A stretch of DNA of 64,000 nt from CAVZYN01 sp963779515 (GCA_963779515.1 CAVZYN010000001.1:496001-560000), one strand, 5' to 3'. Shown: positions 9,919 to 19,230, counted from the stretch's first letter. The notes: generated by a model not told the origin, from the sequence alone. Program-made: numbers and translations.

Positions 9919-11107
9919 ATGTCTCGATCCTTCATCATCGCGTTTTGCGGCCTTCTACTCGCCGTGAGCGCATTCTCGAACGACATCCTGCTACCCGCCT
10001 TCTGGGGGATCGAAGCCGATCTCGCGACCAGCCTCGAGCGGGTGCAGGCTGTTGTCCCGGCTTATCTGATCGCCTCTGGCATTGGCCAGGCGGTGTTTGG
10101 TGTCGCCTCGGATCGCTTCGGCCGCCGTCCCGTCATCCAGGTGGGGCTCGTTCTGTTCCTGGCGGGCAGCCTTGTCGGGATGCTCGCCCCATCGATCGAG
10201 GTCCTGCTGGCCGGCCGCGCCATCCAGGGACTTGGCGGCGCCTGCGGTGTCGTGGTGGCGCGCGCGGTTCTGCGCGATTGCTACAGTGGCGAAGACTTGG
10301 CGCGCGCGATGGCGCTGGCGGTCGGAGTGTTCACGCTCGGACCGTTGGTCGCGCCGCTGTTCGGTGTCGCACTCATGCAATTCGGCGGCTGGCGGGCGAC
10401 GTTTGCCGGGATCCTGGCCGGTGGCGCAGGCCTCCTCGTCGCCGCGATTTGGCGCCTGCGTGAAACCAACGCGGCGCCCGATCTCGGCGCGCTGCAGCCT
10501 GCCCGCCTCGCCGCATCGTTTGCGCGCGTCGTGCGCCATCCGCAATCGCGGTTCTTCCTCGCCATCGCTGCGATCATGCAGTGCTCCATCATCTCGCTCG
10601 TTGCCAACTCGCCGCGTCTCTACAAGTCCGGATTCGACATCGACGGCGCGACCTATGCGATGCTGTTTCGCTCTCACCACGACGGGCATCGCGGTGGGGC
10701 AGTTCGCCAACAATCGGCTGATCCCGCACCTTGGAACACAGGGTGCGACACGGCTCGCGGCGCTGGTGACAGCGGCCTCGTCCGCGCTGGTGGCGGTGCT
10801 TGCCGGCACGCATCAATTGTCGGTGGGCATGTTCACTTTTCTGGTCTTCCTGTTCACGACGAGCTTCCTGGTCGTCATGGCCAATGCGTCGAGCATGATC
10901 CTCGAACCGCATCGCGACATCGCCGGTTTCGTCTCGTCGATCTATGGGTGCTTGACGCAATTGGCCGGCAGCCTGTTTGCGATCCTGACGTTTCCGATCT
11001 TTATGGGCGAGCTCTTGCCCTGGGCGATCGGGCAGGTGGCCATTACCAGTGTCGTTTTGGCAGCTCTGTTCGCCTATCGCCCGGATCCAATCGCGGCGAC
11101 GCGGTAG
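9919..11107 (+). CDS. Second Bcr/CflA family MFS exporter, frameshifted
   Basis: Tandem paralogue of the preceding exporter, about 395 residues when joined. Frame 1 runs from MSRSFIIAFCGLLLAV through VASDRFGRRPVIQ to AMLF at 10668. After one extra C at 10669 the family sequence resumes in the next frame as ALTTTGIAVGQFANNRLIPHLG and continues to a normal C-terminus at 11107. The joined segment aligns without gaps to the neighbour (LVFAGMGFGIIFGQ). If the base is real, the product loses helices 8-12 and would not transport. Otherwise it is a sequencing error. Confidence 0.83.
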
Positions 11108-11201
11108 TCGTCCAGACGAGCTTTGCTATTGCAGCGGCGTGGGACTGGCGTCAGACTTCGTGCAGCGTCACGACGAATCGACATCGAGGGAGCTTACGCG
11201 C

Positions 11202-11456
11202 ATGAATCCGCAGCAAATGATCATCATGGGACTGACGGGCATTGCCGCGGGTTGGCTCGGCAGTCTGGTGGTCGGCGGGGTCAAGGGCGGGTTTGTCGGC
11301 TACTTGATCGCGGGCCTCGTCGGCTCCATCGTTGGCGGCATGATCCTCAACGCGGCAAACATAAAGATCGGCGTCGGCAACCCGATCGTCGACAACATCA
11401 TCACGTCCGCTATCGGCGCCATGGTGGTGATCCTGATCGCCCGGCTGTTCCTCTAG
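11202..11456 (+). CDS. GlsB/YeaQ/YmgE family small membrane protein
   Basis: 84-residue inner-membrane protein with three glycine-rich helices; GIAAGWLGSLVVGG and GLVGSIVGGMILN are typical of the transglycosylase-associated (GlsB/YeaQ/YmgE) family, which in other bacteria is often stress-induced. No enzyme activity is established for the family. The ATG at 11202 is chosen over upstream in-frame codons because the membrane protein begins there and GAGGGAG lies upstream. A second family member follows 77 bases downstream. Confidence 0.85.
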   Translation: MNPQQMIIMGLTGIAAGWLGSLVVGGVKGGFVGYLIAGLVGSIVGGMILNAANIKIGVGNPIVDNIITSAIGAMVVILIARLFL

Positions 11457-11533
11457 GTTTGCTTCCAGGAAATAGCCTCAATTCGGGCACATCAAACTGT
11501 TGAACATCTTCATCGGAACGAGCGGAGACGCGC

Positions 11534-11803
11534 ATGGCCGAATACGCCGCCTATATGCCCTACATCATCATGGCCGTGAACGGCATTGTCGCGGGCTGGC
11601 TCGCGGGCCTGCTGCTCGGCGGTGGCGGTCTGATCCGCAACCTCGTTGTCGGTATCCTCGGCGCGTTCGTCGGCGGCTTCCTGGTGCGATCGGGATTGCT
11701 CAGTTTGCCGTTCTCGACGGGTTTCCCGCTCGGCGATCAGATCATGGTCTCGACCATCGGTGCGATCCTGATCATCATCTTCGCGCGCATCATCGGTCGC
11801 TGA
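11534..11803 (+). CDS. Second GlsB/YeaQ/YmgE-like small membrane protein
   Basis: 89 residues with three hydrophobic segments. GIVAGWLAGLLLGGGGLIRN and GILGAFVGGFLV match the family plan, and the last helix ends IIIFARIIGR. GCGGAGA lies upstream of the ATG. With the preceding gene it forms a tandem pair, probably one transcript. It ends 3 bases before the 3' end of the convergent Uma2 gene. Confidence 0.83.
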   Translation: MAEYAAYMPYIIMAVNGIVAGWLAGLLLGGGGLIRNLVVGILGAFVGGFLVRSGLLSLPFSTGFPLGDQIMVSTIGAILIIIFARIIGR

Positions 11804-11806
11804 GGG

Positions 11807-12373
11807 TCAGCTGACGCCGATGCCGCGGTAGAGTTCTGCCAGCGGAATGGCGAGATCAGGTCGTGCGACGCTGAGCGTTGCTGCGCGGCCCTGAATTTCG
11901 GCAGGACGTTCAGGGAAGGCGTTGGACTGTGCGTTGCGCTGCCAGACCCAAACAATCGGCTCGTCTTGGCTCGCGACGATGTAAGCCTGCAGGCTCGAAA
12001 ACGGCAGATATTCAGCTGGTTTGAGCGTAAGGTCTGTACCAACCGACGACGGCGACAGCACCTCGACGATGAACACCGGATCGCGTGAGCGCCGTCCCTT
12101 GTCATCGCGATCCATCGGTTCGACGATCACGTCAGGAAAGCGGAGCCAGGTTTCGCCTTCAATGCCGAGGTCCGATGCCGTGACGGCCCAACGATCCAAG
12201 TCGACGTGGGCGCTAAAGGCGTGCAGGAAATTCGCAACCAGACGTGCGTGCGCTTTGCTGACGTCCGGAATTTGCACGATGCGGCCCTCCTTCCACTCGT
12301 ACTTTCGCTCCTGGCGGTCGAGCCAGGCGAGGAAGGCGGCTTTGTCGAGGTTCAAATCGAGAGGAGCGTTCAT
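11807..12373 (-). CDS. Uma2 family (DUF820) nuclease-fold protein
   Basis: 188 residues. The PD-(D/E)XK-like pattern of the Uma2/DUF820 family is visible: WLRFPDVIVEP supplies the aspartate, PVFIVEVLSPSS the acidic-plus-following motif, and TLKPAEYLPFSSLQAYIV the downstream lysine helix. Family members are common in cyanobacteria and rhizobia; their biological role is unknown despite the nuclease-like fold. The start at 12373 is preceded by no strong ribosome site. A longer reading runs into the neighbouring glycosyltransferase gene and is not credible. Confidence 0.84.
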   Translation of the reverse strand: MNAPLDLNLDKAAFLAWLDRQERKYEWKEGRIVQIPDVSKAHARLVANFLHAFSAHVDLDRWAVTASDLGIEGETWLRFPDVIVEPMDRDDKGRRSRDPVFIVEVLSPSSVGTDLTLKPAEYLPFSSLQAYIVASQDEPIVWVWQRNAQSNAFPERPAEIQGRAATLSVARPDLAIPLAELYRGIGVS

Positions 12374-12426
12374 CTCATGTCGCCGGACAAGTAACCTCGG
12401 CACTCTAACGCAAGCAATCCGTCCGA

Positions 12427-13437
12427 TCAAACCGGACGGTCGTGAGCCACTTCCGGTGGGCGGCGCAGATATTTGAGCGTGCGCTGCAGCAGTCCGAGCC
12501 GGCCCTGCGCAAGCGGACGCGCCGCCACGTGCCGCACCACGTCGCGCAACACGTCGCGGCGGCTGGCATATCCGGCGAGCGGCCAGGCGCCATAGCGCAC
12601 CAGGAAATTCAGCCAGTACGTATCGATCGGGTAGTGCGGGGCGAGCACGCGGCGATAGTCCGCGATGGCGGGCGCATAGTCGCCGCCGGGCGTAACCTTT
12701 GCGAGGATGGCGCTGTCGTCGATGCCGTAGTGCCGCGCGATCGCCGACATGTCGCCCAACGCATGCGAGTAGAGCTGCGTACGCCGCTGCGACTTGCTCA
12801 TATTGCCGGTGTGCCAGCGATAGAGCACGAGCACTTCGGCGAACCGCGCGCACGGACCGAGCGCGCCAAGCCGCCAGCACAGATCGCGATCTTCGGCGGC
12901 GAGAAATGGCGCCCGGTATCCGCCGGCACGCCGCAACGCGTCCAACCGGATCATCGGCGTCGGCCCCGGCATCCACGCGAGTTCGGGCGGCATGCGGTCC
13001 GGCCGGTGGACCAACGTGTGCTGCCGCATATTCGGCGCGTCCTGCAGGGCGCCTGAATCGTCGATCTTCCGCAGGTTTGAGCCACAGGCGACGTAGCTCG
13101 GGTTGGCCTCGAGAAACGCCACCTGCCGCTCGAGCCGCTCGGGCACCATAAGGTCGTCGTGATCGATGCGCGCGAAGAAGTCGCCGCGAGCCTCCGCGAT
13201 GCCGCGATTGAGCGTCGCGATCAAGCCTTCGTTCGCTTTCTCGATCAACCGGATCCGGCGATCGGATTGCGCCAGCGCGCGCAAGATCTCGCGCGTTCCG
13301 TCCGTCGAACCATCATCGACGAGAATGAGTTCGAAGTCGGGGAACGTCTGCGCCAGGATCGACGCGACGGTCTCGGCGACGAAGCGGCGGCCGTTGTACG
13401 ACGCAACCACCACCGAGACTAGCGGCCGCCCGCTCAT
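12427..13437 (-). CDS. Family 2 glycosyltransferase
   Basis: 336-residue GT-A glycosyltransferase that probably adds a sugar to a surface polysaccharide. N-terminal VSVVVASYNGRRFVAETVASIL, the nucleotide-sugar strand ELILVDDGSTDGT, the metal-binding DHDD and the downstream AAEDRDLCWRLG acidic motif are all present, so it looks active. The C-terminal 100 residues are basic and helical. Its ATG overlaps the purB stop as ATGA (13437-13434), suggesting translational coupling to purB. No other polysaccharide genes are adjacent. Confidence 0.87.
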   Translation of the reverse strand: MSGRPLVSVVVASYNGRRFVAETVASILAQTFPDFELILVDDGSTDGTREILRALAQSDRRIRLIEKANEGLIATLNRGIAEARGDFFARIDHDDLMVPERLERQVAFLEANPSYVACGSNLRKIDDSGALQDAPNMRQHTLVHRPDRMPPELAWMPGPTPMIRLDALRRAGGYRAPFLAAEDRDLCWRLGALGPCARFAEVLVLYRWHTGNMSKSQRRTQLYSHALGDMSAIARHYGIDDSAILAKVTPGGDYAPAIADYRRVLAPHYPIDTYWLNFLVRYGAWPLAGYASRRDVLRDVVRHVAARPLAQGRLGLLQRTLKYLRRPPEVAHDRPV

Positions 13438-14741
13438 GCGCGCCCGAAGACGCGTTTGAAGATGGTGTCGACGTGCTTCAGGTGGTAGCCGAGATCGAAC
13501 AGCTGCGCGAGTTCGGCGGCCGAGAGTGCTGACGCCACGTCTTTGTCCGCCGTCAACAACGTGAGAAAATCGCCTTCGCCGCGCCACACCGGCATCGCGT
13601 TGCGCTGCACGAGTTTGTAGCTGTCCTCGCGGCTGACCCCCTTCTGCGTCAATGCAAGCAGCACGCGCTGCGAATGGATGAGCCCGCCGAGGCGATCCAG
13701 GTTCTTCTGCATGTTTTCGGGATAGACAATCAATTTTTCGATGACGCCTGCCAAGCGCACCAGTGCGAAGTCGAGCGTCACGGTGGCGTCGGGCCCGATC
13801 ATGCGCTCGACGGAGGAGTGCGAGATATCCCGCTCATGCCAGAGCGCGACATTTTCCATGGCGGGGAGCGCGTAGGCCCGCACCATGCGTGCAAGCCCCG
13901 TGAGGTTCTCCGTCAACACGGGATTGCGTTTGTGCGGCATCGCCGAGGACCCCTTCTGGCCTTCGGAGAAGAATTCCTCGGCCTCGAGCACTTCGCTGCG
14001 CTGCAGATGCCGGATCTCCACCGCCAGCCGCTCGACGGAGGAGGCGATCACGCCGAGCGTCGCGAAGTACATCGCGTGCCGGTCGCGCGGGATCACCTGT
14101 GTCGATACCGGCTCTGGTTTCAAGCCCATCTTGGCAGCGACATAGGCCTCGACGCGCGGGTCGATGTTGGCGAACGTGCCGATGGCGCCGGAGATCGCGC
14201 AGGTCGCAACCTCGTCGCGCGCCGCCATCATGCGCTCCTTGGCGCGCGTGAACTCGGCATACGCGTAGGCGAGTTTGACGCCGAAGGTCGTCGGCTCCGC
14301 GTGGATGCCGTGACTGCGCCCGATCGTCGGTGTCATCTTGTGCTCGAAGGCGCGCGTTTCGAGGGCTGCAAGCACGCGGTCGATGTCGCCGATGAGGCGG
14401 TCGGCGGCGCGCACCAGCTGCACATTGAGGCACGTGTCGAGCACGTCGGACGATGTCATGCCTTGATGCACGAAGCGCGCGTCCTCCCCGACATGCTCCG
14501 CCAGATGGGTCAGGAAGGCGATGACATCGTGCTTCGTGACCGCCTCGATCTCGTCGATCCGCTGGACGTCGAAGGTCGCCTTGCTGCCGCGCGCCCAGAT
14601 CGTCTCGGCCGCGCTCTTCGGGATAATGCCGATGTCAGCCATGGCCGAGGCCGCATGGGCCTCGATCTCGAACCAGATCCGAAACCGGGTTTCAGGCGAC
14701 CAAATGGCCACCATTTCGGGGCGGGAGTAGCGAGGGATCAT
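13434..14741 (-). CDS. purB: Adenylosuccinate lyase
   Basis: Cleaves SAICAR and adenylosuccinate in purine synthesis. 435 residues, normal for alphaproteobacteria. The fumarase/aspartase-superfamily signature GSSAMPHKRNP is present; other family motifs are TSSDVLDTCLN and IGRSHGIHAEPTTFG with the catalytic histidine. The start MIPRYSRPEM at 14741 is the conserved N-terminus. About 200 bases of highly structured leader lie upstream (separate entry). It overlaps the downstream glycosyltransferase by four bases. Confidence 0.97.
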   Translation of the reverse strand: MIPRYSRPEMVAIWSPETRFRIWFEIEAHAASAMADIGIIPKSAAETIWARGSKATFDVQRIDEIEAVTKHDVIAFLTHLAEHVGEDARFVHQGMTSSDVLDTCLNVQLVRAADRLIGDIDRVLAALETRAFEHKMTPTIGRSHGIHAEPTTFGVKLAYAYAEFTRAKERMMAARDEVATCAISGAIGTFANIDPRVEAYVAAKMGLKPEPVSTQVIPRDRHAMYFATLGVIASSVERLAVEIRHLQRSEVLEAEEFFSEGQKGSSAMPHKRNPVLTENLTGLARMVRAYALPAMENVALWHERDISHSSVERMIGPDATVTLDFALVRLAGVIEKLIVYPENMQKNLDRLGGLIHSQRVLLALTQKGVSREDSYKLVQRNAMPVWRGEGDFLTLLTADKDVASALSAAELAQLFDLGYHLKHVDTIFKRVFGRA

Positions 14742-14759
14742 GGGGCGGGACCCGTGGGT

Positions 14760-14946
14760 TAGGACCGTGCGGCCCGTTGTCAGTCGGGAGCACCGGTAGC
14801 AAAGCCCCGCGCGGGCAGCAATGGTTCCGAAGGCTGATCCCCCGAAAGGTGCGGGGGAGCGGCGATACGCGGACTTTCTCAGCCTTCGCCGTTGGTTTAG
14901 GCACCGACTCCCGTTACCTACCGTCTTCGGCAGAGCCTTCCGAGAG
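14760..14946 (-). promoter_or_regulatory. Structured leader RNA upstream of purB (candidate, unidentified class)
   Basis: The stretch before purB, read on the minus strand, folds unusually well. A hairpin with arms 14928-14933 and 14918-14923 (CTGCCG / CGGTAG) encloses an AAGA loop. A ten-base stem pairs 14879-14888 with 14828-14837 (CGAAGGCTGA / TCAGCCTTCG) and encloses a CCCCC/GGGGG hairpin at 14839-14857. A six-base stem 14908-14913 / 14785-14790 closes the whole domain, and a GGGCCG/CGGTCC element follows before the start codon. The first hairpin contains a G-U pair on this strand that would be an A-C mismatch on the other, so the RNA is probably minus-strand and belongs to purB. Confidence 0.5.
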
Positions 14947-14967
14947 AGTGTCCCCAGAGAGCGCCCC

Positions 14968-16209
14968 ATGAACACCGACGTGATTGTCCTTGGCGCCGGC
15001 ATGGTTGGCGTGTCCGCCGCCCTGCATCTGCAAAAGCGTGGCCGCGCGGTCGTGTTGCTCGATCGCAAGGGCGTCGCCGAAGAAACCTCCTACGGCAACA
15101 CGGGGATCATTCAGACGGAAGCCGCCGAGCCCTATCCGTTCCCGCAGGAACTCTCCAAGATCCTCCGCTATGCGCTCAACCTCGCGCCTGACGCAAATCT
15201 ACATTGGAGCGCGATCCCCAAAATGGCGCCGGCTCTGTTCCGCTACTGGCGCAATGGCCGACCCGAGCAGATCAAGGCCAGCGCCGAAGCCTGGATTCCG
15301 CTCGCCCGCATCTGCCTTGCCGAGCACGAGGCGCTAATGCGCGAGGCTGGCGTCACCGCCTCGATGCGGCGCACCGGCTACTTGAAGCTCTATCGTGATC
15401 CCGTTGCGCTGGAGATGGCGATTGCCGCCGACAAACGCGCGCACGACACCTACGGCATCTCCTACAAATCCGTCGATGCGAAAGGCGTGCTCGAACTCGA
15501 GCCGCATTTGCGCAGTGGCTTCGCGGGTGGCGTGCTGATGCCGGATTCCGTCAGCGTCGGCGATCCAAGTGCGCTCGGCAAAGCCTATGGCGAGCTGTTC
15601 GTGCAGCGCGGCGGCAGAATCGTGCGCGGCGAGGCGCGCACGCTCGACGCCACGCGCGACGGCTGGCAGGTGCTTGCCTCCGATGGGCCGATCATCGCCC
15701 GCGACGTCATCGTCGCGCTCGGCCCCTGGGCCGACGACCTGATGAAGGGTCTCGGCGTCAACGTGCCAATGTTCGTGAAGCGCGGCTATCACATGCACTA
15801 CAAGGCCGCCGGCAACGCGACCCTCAACCGCCCGGTGATCGACACGGCGGGCGGTTATGTGATTACGCCGGCGACCAAGGGCATCCGGCTGACGACGGGG
15901 GCGGAGTTTGCCCACCGCGATGCCGTGGCGACGCCCGTCCAGCTCGGCAAGGTCCAGCCGATGGCCGAGCAGATTTTCCCGCTCGGCGAGCGTGTCGAGG
16001 CGGAACCGTGGATGGGCCGCCGGCCCTGCTTGCCCGATATGATCCCGATGATCGGCCCGGTCCCAAGCAAGCCCGGGCTCTGGGCGAATTTCGGACACCA
16101 TCATTGGGGCTTCACGATGGGGCCGGTCGCGGGCCGCCTGCTCGCCGAAATGATGAGCGGCGACACGCCCTTTACCGATCCGCGACCCTATCGCGCGGAC
16201 CGATTCTAA
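14968..16209 (+). CDS. FAD-dependent D-amino-acid dehydrogenase-like oxidoreductase (DadA/DAO family)
   Basis: 413-residue flavoprotein of the glycine oxidase/DadA family. The FAD-binding fold starts at residue 4 (VIVLGAGMVGVSAALHLQKRG); the family's second strand ends LLDRKGVAEETSYGNTGII; the C-terminal flavin motif is in WMGRRPCLPDMIPMIGPVP and HHHWGFTMGP. It would oxidise an amino acid or amine; the substrate is not deducible. Start at 14968 is the first ATG of the FAD fold. Divergent from purB, with the structured region between them. Confidence 0.86.
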   Translation: MNTDVIVLGAGMVGVSAALHLQKRGRAVVLLDRKGVAEETSYGNTGIIQTEAAEPYPFPQELSKILRYALNLAPDANLHWSAIPKMAPALFRYWRNGRPEQIKASAEAWIPLARICLAEHEALMREAGVTASMRRTGYLKLYRDPVALEMAIAADKRAHDTYGISYKSVDAKGVLELEPHLRSGFAGGVLMPDSVSVGDPSALGKAYGELFVQRGGRIVRGEARTLDATRDGWQVLASDGPIIARDVIVALGPWADDLMKGLGVNVPMFVKRGYHMHYKAAGNATLNRPVIDTAGGYVITPATKGIRLTTGAEFAHRDAVATPVQLGKVQPMAEQIFPLGERVEAEPWMGRRPCLPDMIPMIGPVPSKPGLWANFGHHHWGFTMGPVAGRLLAEMMSGDTPFTDPRPYRADRF

Positions 16210-16263
16210 ACAGATCAGCCTATTGCAGTTCGGAACAATTCAGTTTACCGCCAGATCGGGGCA

Positions 16264-17979
16264 GTGCCTTGTTTGGGCCGAAAGCCGGCATTAGACGGTG
16301 TCTCGGATATCTCCGATCAACAACTCATCAGGCAATTCGTGGTTCTCGGCCGGCAAAAACCTCTGGAGGCCCGCTTCTGCACGCCCGTCGTGGCGGCGTA
16401 CGTCGTGGGTGTCCTCAACATGCCGTTTGCGCAACAGCTGGTGCGCGCCGTCCAGCCCGACGACGTCTACGAATGGGCGTTTGTCGCGGCCGTTCTCCTG
16501 ACATTCTTCTTAATCGCGCACCTCGTCATTCAAACCTTGAGTCGCCCTTATCTGCTCAAGACGGCGCTTGTCATGTTGCTGCCGCTGTGCGCTGCGGCGA
16601 CCTATTTCATGTCCGAGTATGGGCTGCCCATCAACACGGGCCTCGCCATTGCAGCACTCGAAACCGACCGTGCCGAAGCACGCGACCTTCTGACGCCGAA
16701 GCTATGGACCTATGTGATCGGGCTCGGCGTGCTGCCCGCACTGATTGTCGCGTGGCTTCCAATGACGTGGCCGCAGTGGCGGGTTGAATTCCGGCAGAAG
16801 TGTACCGTGCTGGCGGCATCGCTGCTTGCCGTTGCGGCCATTGCTGGGATCTTTTCCCAAAACGTGACGTCAGTGTTTCGCGAGCAGCACCACCTTGTTC
16901 AATACGTCACTCCCTACAACATGGCTGCGGCGAGCGTGGGGGCGATGCGGCGCAAGGCCGGCAAATTCGGTCCGGCCCTTGCCGTCGCCGCTTTTGGCCA
17001 TGATGCGCGGCCGGTTGGTGCGTTGGCGCGCGCCGGCACGCGATCGCTGACGGTTCTTGTCATCGGCGAGACCGCGCGTGCCGATCATTTCGCACTGAAC
17101 GGTTATGCGCGCGACACCACGCCGGGGCTATCGACGGTCGACGGCTTGCTCAATTTCACCAATGTCGAGTCCTGCGGGACCCTGACGGCGGATTCTCTGC
17201 CCTGTCTCTTTTCCGGCGTCGGTCGCGCGGCAACCGCCCGCGATATCGCGGCGCGTCAGGAAAATTTGCTCGACATTTTGAAGCGCGCCGGCCTCGACGT
17301 GATGTGGCGCGACAATCAATCCGGCTGCAAGGGCGTGTGCGCGCGTGTCACGACCGCGAGCACGGTGGAGGCGCGCGACACGAACTATTGCAGCACGGGT
17401 GAGTGCCACGACGAGATCCTGCTGCACGATCTGAAGTCCAAAATTCAATCCCTCAAAGGTCATGCCGTTATCGTGCTGCACATGATGGGCAGCCATGGTC
17501 CGGCCTACGCGAAACGCTATCCCAAGGCCTTCGAGGTCTTCTCCCCCGCCTGTGAATCCAGCCAGTTCAGCCGTTGCACGCACAATGAGATCGTCAACGC
17601 CTACGACAACACGATCCGCTACACCGATTTCGTTTTGCATCAGTTGATCCAGGACCTAGATGCAGGAGATGCATCGGGAGTTCCAACCGCGATGCTCTAC
17701 GTATCGGATCATGGAGAGTTGCTTGGCGAAAACAACGTCTATCTGCACGGCATGCCGTTCATGTTCGCGCCCAAGGCGCAGACACACGTACCAATGGTGA
17801 TGTGGTTGTCGGGGGGCTACAAAAGGCAGTTCGGCCTTGATGCGGCTTGCCTGAATGGCAAGCGCAATAACCCGATCAAACATGATCATTTTTTTCACAC
17901 TGTTCTCGGGCTCCTGGATGTCGCCACCAAGGTGCGCGATGAGCGGTTGAACCTCGTCGCAGATTGCCGCCACGACTGA
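16264..17979 (+). CDS. Lipid A phosphoethanolamine transferase (EptA-like)
   Basis: 571-residue inner-membrane enzyme of the sulfatase-fold EptA group, which transfers phosphoethanolamine to lipid A and lowers affinity for cationic peptides. Five membrane helices lie in residues 40-210, then a periplasmic domain: VIGETARADHFALNGYAR (metal-site Glu), SCGTLTADSLPCLFS with the nucleophilic threonine, LHMMGSHGP and YVSDHGELLGE with the remaining metal ligands, plus several cysteines for disulfides. The start is a GTG at 16264 behind CGGGG. A later in-frame start is possible. No two-component regulator is adjacent. Confidence 0.9.
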   Translation: MPCLGRKPALDGVSDISDQQLIRQFVVLGRQKPLEARFCTPVVAAYVVGVLNMPFAQQLVRAVQPDDVYEWAFVAAVLLTFFLIAHLVIQTLSRPYLLKTALVMLLPLCAAATYFMSEYGLPINTGLAIAALETDRAEARDLLTPKLWTYVIGLGVLPALIVAWLPMTWPQWRVEFRQKCTVLAASLLAVAAIAGIFSQNVTSVFREQHHLVQYVTPYNMAAASVGAMRRKAGKFGPALAVAAFGHDARPVGALARAGTRSLTVLVIGETARADHFALNGYARDTTPGLSTVDGLLNFTNVESCGTLTADSLPCLFSGVGRAATARDIAARQENLLDILKRAGLDVMWRDNQSGCKGVCARVTTASTVEARDTNYCSTGECHDEILLHDLKSKIQSLKGHAVIVLHMMGSHGPAYAKRYPKAFEVFSPACESSQFSRCTHNEIVNAYDNTIRYTDFVLHQLIQDLDAGDASGVPTAMLYVSDHGELLGENNVYLHGMPFMFAPKAQTHVPMVMWLSGGYKRQFGLDAACLNGKRNNPIKHDHFFHTVLGLLDVATKVRDERLNLVADCRHD

Positions 17980-18001
17980 CGCGCACGATCAACCACTCGA
18001 T

Positions 18002-18208
18002 CTAACCGCGCTGCAATCCATCGCGCTTGAGGATCGGACCGGGCAGCGGCGGACGGCACGTGGATTGCGCACCATCCCAGACTTGTCCGGCGGCCTCGCA
18101 GCGCTGCACCAAACTCTGTCGCCGCCATTGCCACGCCACCAGCCCGGCCAACGCGACGACGGCCACGGCGACGATCATCAGCTTGGCGCGGCGCGGGCCG
18201 GCGATCAT
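18002..18208 (-). CDS. Small single-helix membrane protein
   Basis: 68 residues: short basic N-terminus, one membrane helix (KLMIVAVAVVALAGLVAW), then a mainly basic tail with two cysteines (RCEAAGQVW...STCRPPLPGP). I chose the ATG at 18208 because it overlaps the stop of the upstream peptidase gene as ATGA, a classic coupled arrangement; a start at 18226 would overlap by 22 bases. No family recognised. Coupling suggests joint expression with the peptidase. Confidence 0.6.
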   Translation of the reverse strand: MIAGPRRAKLMIVAVAVVALAGLVAWQWRRQSLVQRCEAAGQVWDGAQSTCRPPLPGPILKRDGLQRG

Positions 18209-19230
18209 GCGAACCGGTCCCGCCACGCTGGCAGGGCGCCGGGGAAGGGAAGCGCGGTCGCCTCATAGACGCCGCGCGCGATCGCCCGCGCCAGGCAATC
18301 AGATGCCGCCAGCCCGATTTCCGTCAGTACGGGCCCCACGGCAGGGCCAAGCGCACGCTGTCCCATGGCGACCGCGAACACCGTGTCGCCATCCATCGGC
18401 GCATGCGCCGGCCGGATCGCCTTGGCGAGCCCGTCGTCGGCCATGATCGCGAGCCGTTTGGTTTGTCCTTTGTCGAGCCGCGCGTCGGTGACGACGAGCG
18501 CGATCGTTGTGGACGGAGGTGGTGTGCCGCCGCCTTTCATGCGCAGCCGCAAGGCGTCCGCATCGACCAGCGCCGGTTGTCCTAATCCGCCGAACTCACC
18601 ACTGGCCTCATAGGGTGCCGCCCAGAACTGCGGCCCATCGCCGACCGTCACGCTGCCGACGGCGTTGACGACGGCGATCGCGCCGACGCTGTAGCCCGAC
18701 GCCGTCACCGCGCTCGCCGAGCCGATCCCGCCCTTCAGTGTCGCCGTCGTCGCGCCGTAACCGCCGCCCACGGTCCCGAGCGCGAAGGCGCCCGTTGCCG
18801 CGCACTCGGCGGCCAGACGCCCAAGCTCCCAAAAGGGCGGCGCCATGCCCCAGTTTTTGTCGCCCCCGTTCAACAGGTCGAACGTGATCGCCTGCGTCAC
18901 CAGCGGCACGACTGCCGTATGGATGCGGATGCCGATGCCACGCGCGCGCAGCACGGCTTGAACGCCGCCGGCCGCGTCGAGCCCGAACGCCGATCCCCCC
19001 GACAGCACCACCGCATCGAGATGCTGCGCCGTCATTTCCGGTTCGAGAAAGGCTGTGTCGCGGCCGCCGGGCGCACCGCCCCGGATCACGCCGGAGGCGA
19101 CATTGGGCGCGTCGAGCAGGATCGCCGTCACGCCGGTTGCGATCCCCGCGTTGTCGGCGTGGCCGACGCGGACGCCCGGAATATCGGTGATGAGGTTCAA
19201 GCGGCCGGTCATCGTGTCCTGCGGTGGCAT
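18205..19230 (-). CDS. P1 family peptidase (DmpA/BapA-type aminopeptidase)
   Basis: 341-residue N-terminal-nucleophile hydrolase of MEROPS family P1, related to DmpA L-aminopeptidase/D-esterase. Family features: ITDIPGVRVGHA at the N-terminus, GGAPGGRDTAFLEP, VVLSGGSAFGLDAAGGV and GTVGGGYGAT; the Gly-Ser at GGIGSAS is the likely self-cleavage point that frees the catalytic serine. Cytoplasmic by sequence, with no signal peptide. An internal ATG at 19212 is an alternative start. The next gene overlaps its stop by four bases. Confidence 0.87.
   Translation of the reverse strand: MPPQDTMTGRLNLITDIPGVRVGHADNAGIATGVTAILLDAPNVASGVIRGGAPGGRDTAFLEPEMTAQHLDAVVLSGGSAFGLDAAGGVQAVLRARGIGIRIHTAVVPLVTQAITFDLLNGGDKNWGMAPPFWELGRLAAECAATGAFALGTVGGGYGATTATLKGGIGSASAVTASGYSVGAIAVVNAVGSVTVGDGPQFWAAPYEASGEFGGLGQPALVDADALRLRMKGGGTPPPSTTIALVVTDARLDKGQTKRLAIMADDGLAKAIRPAHAPMDGDTVFAVAMGQRALGPAVGPVLTEIGLAASDCLARAIARGVYEATALPFPGALPAWRDRFA

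Noticed and set aside
11514..11534. GGAAC as a general-stress sigma (EcfG-type) promoter for the GlsB-like gene
   Set aside because: It lies only 20 bases from the start codon with no room for a -10 element; probably coincidence.
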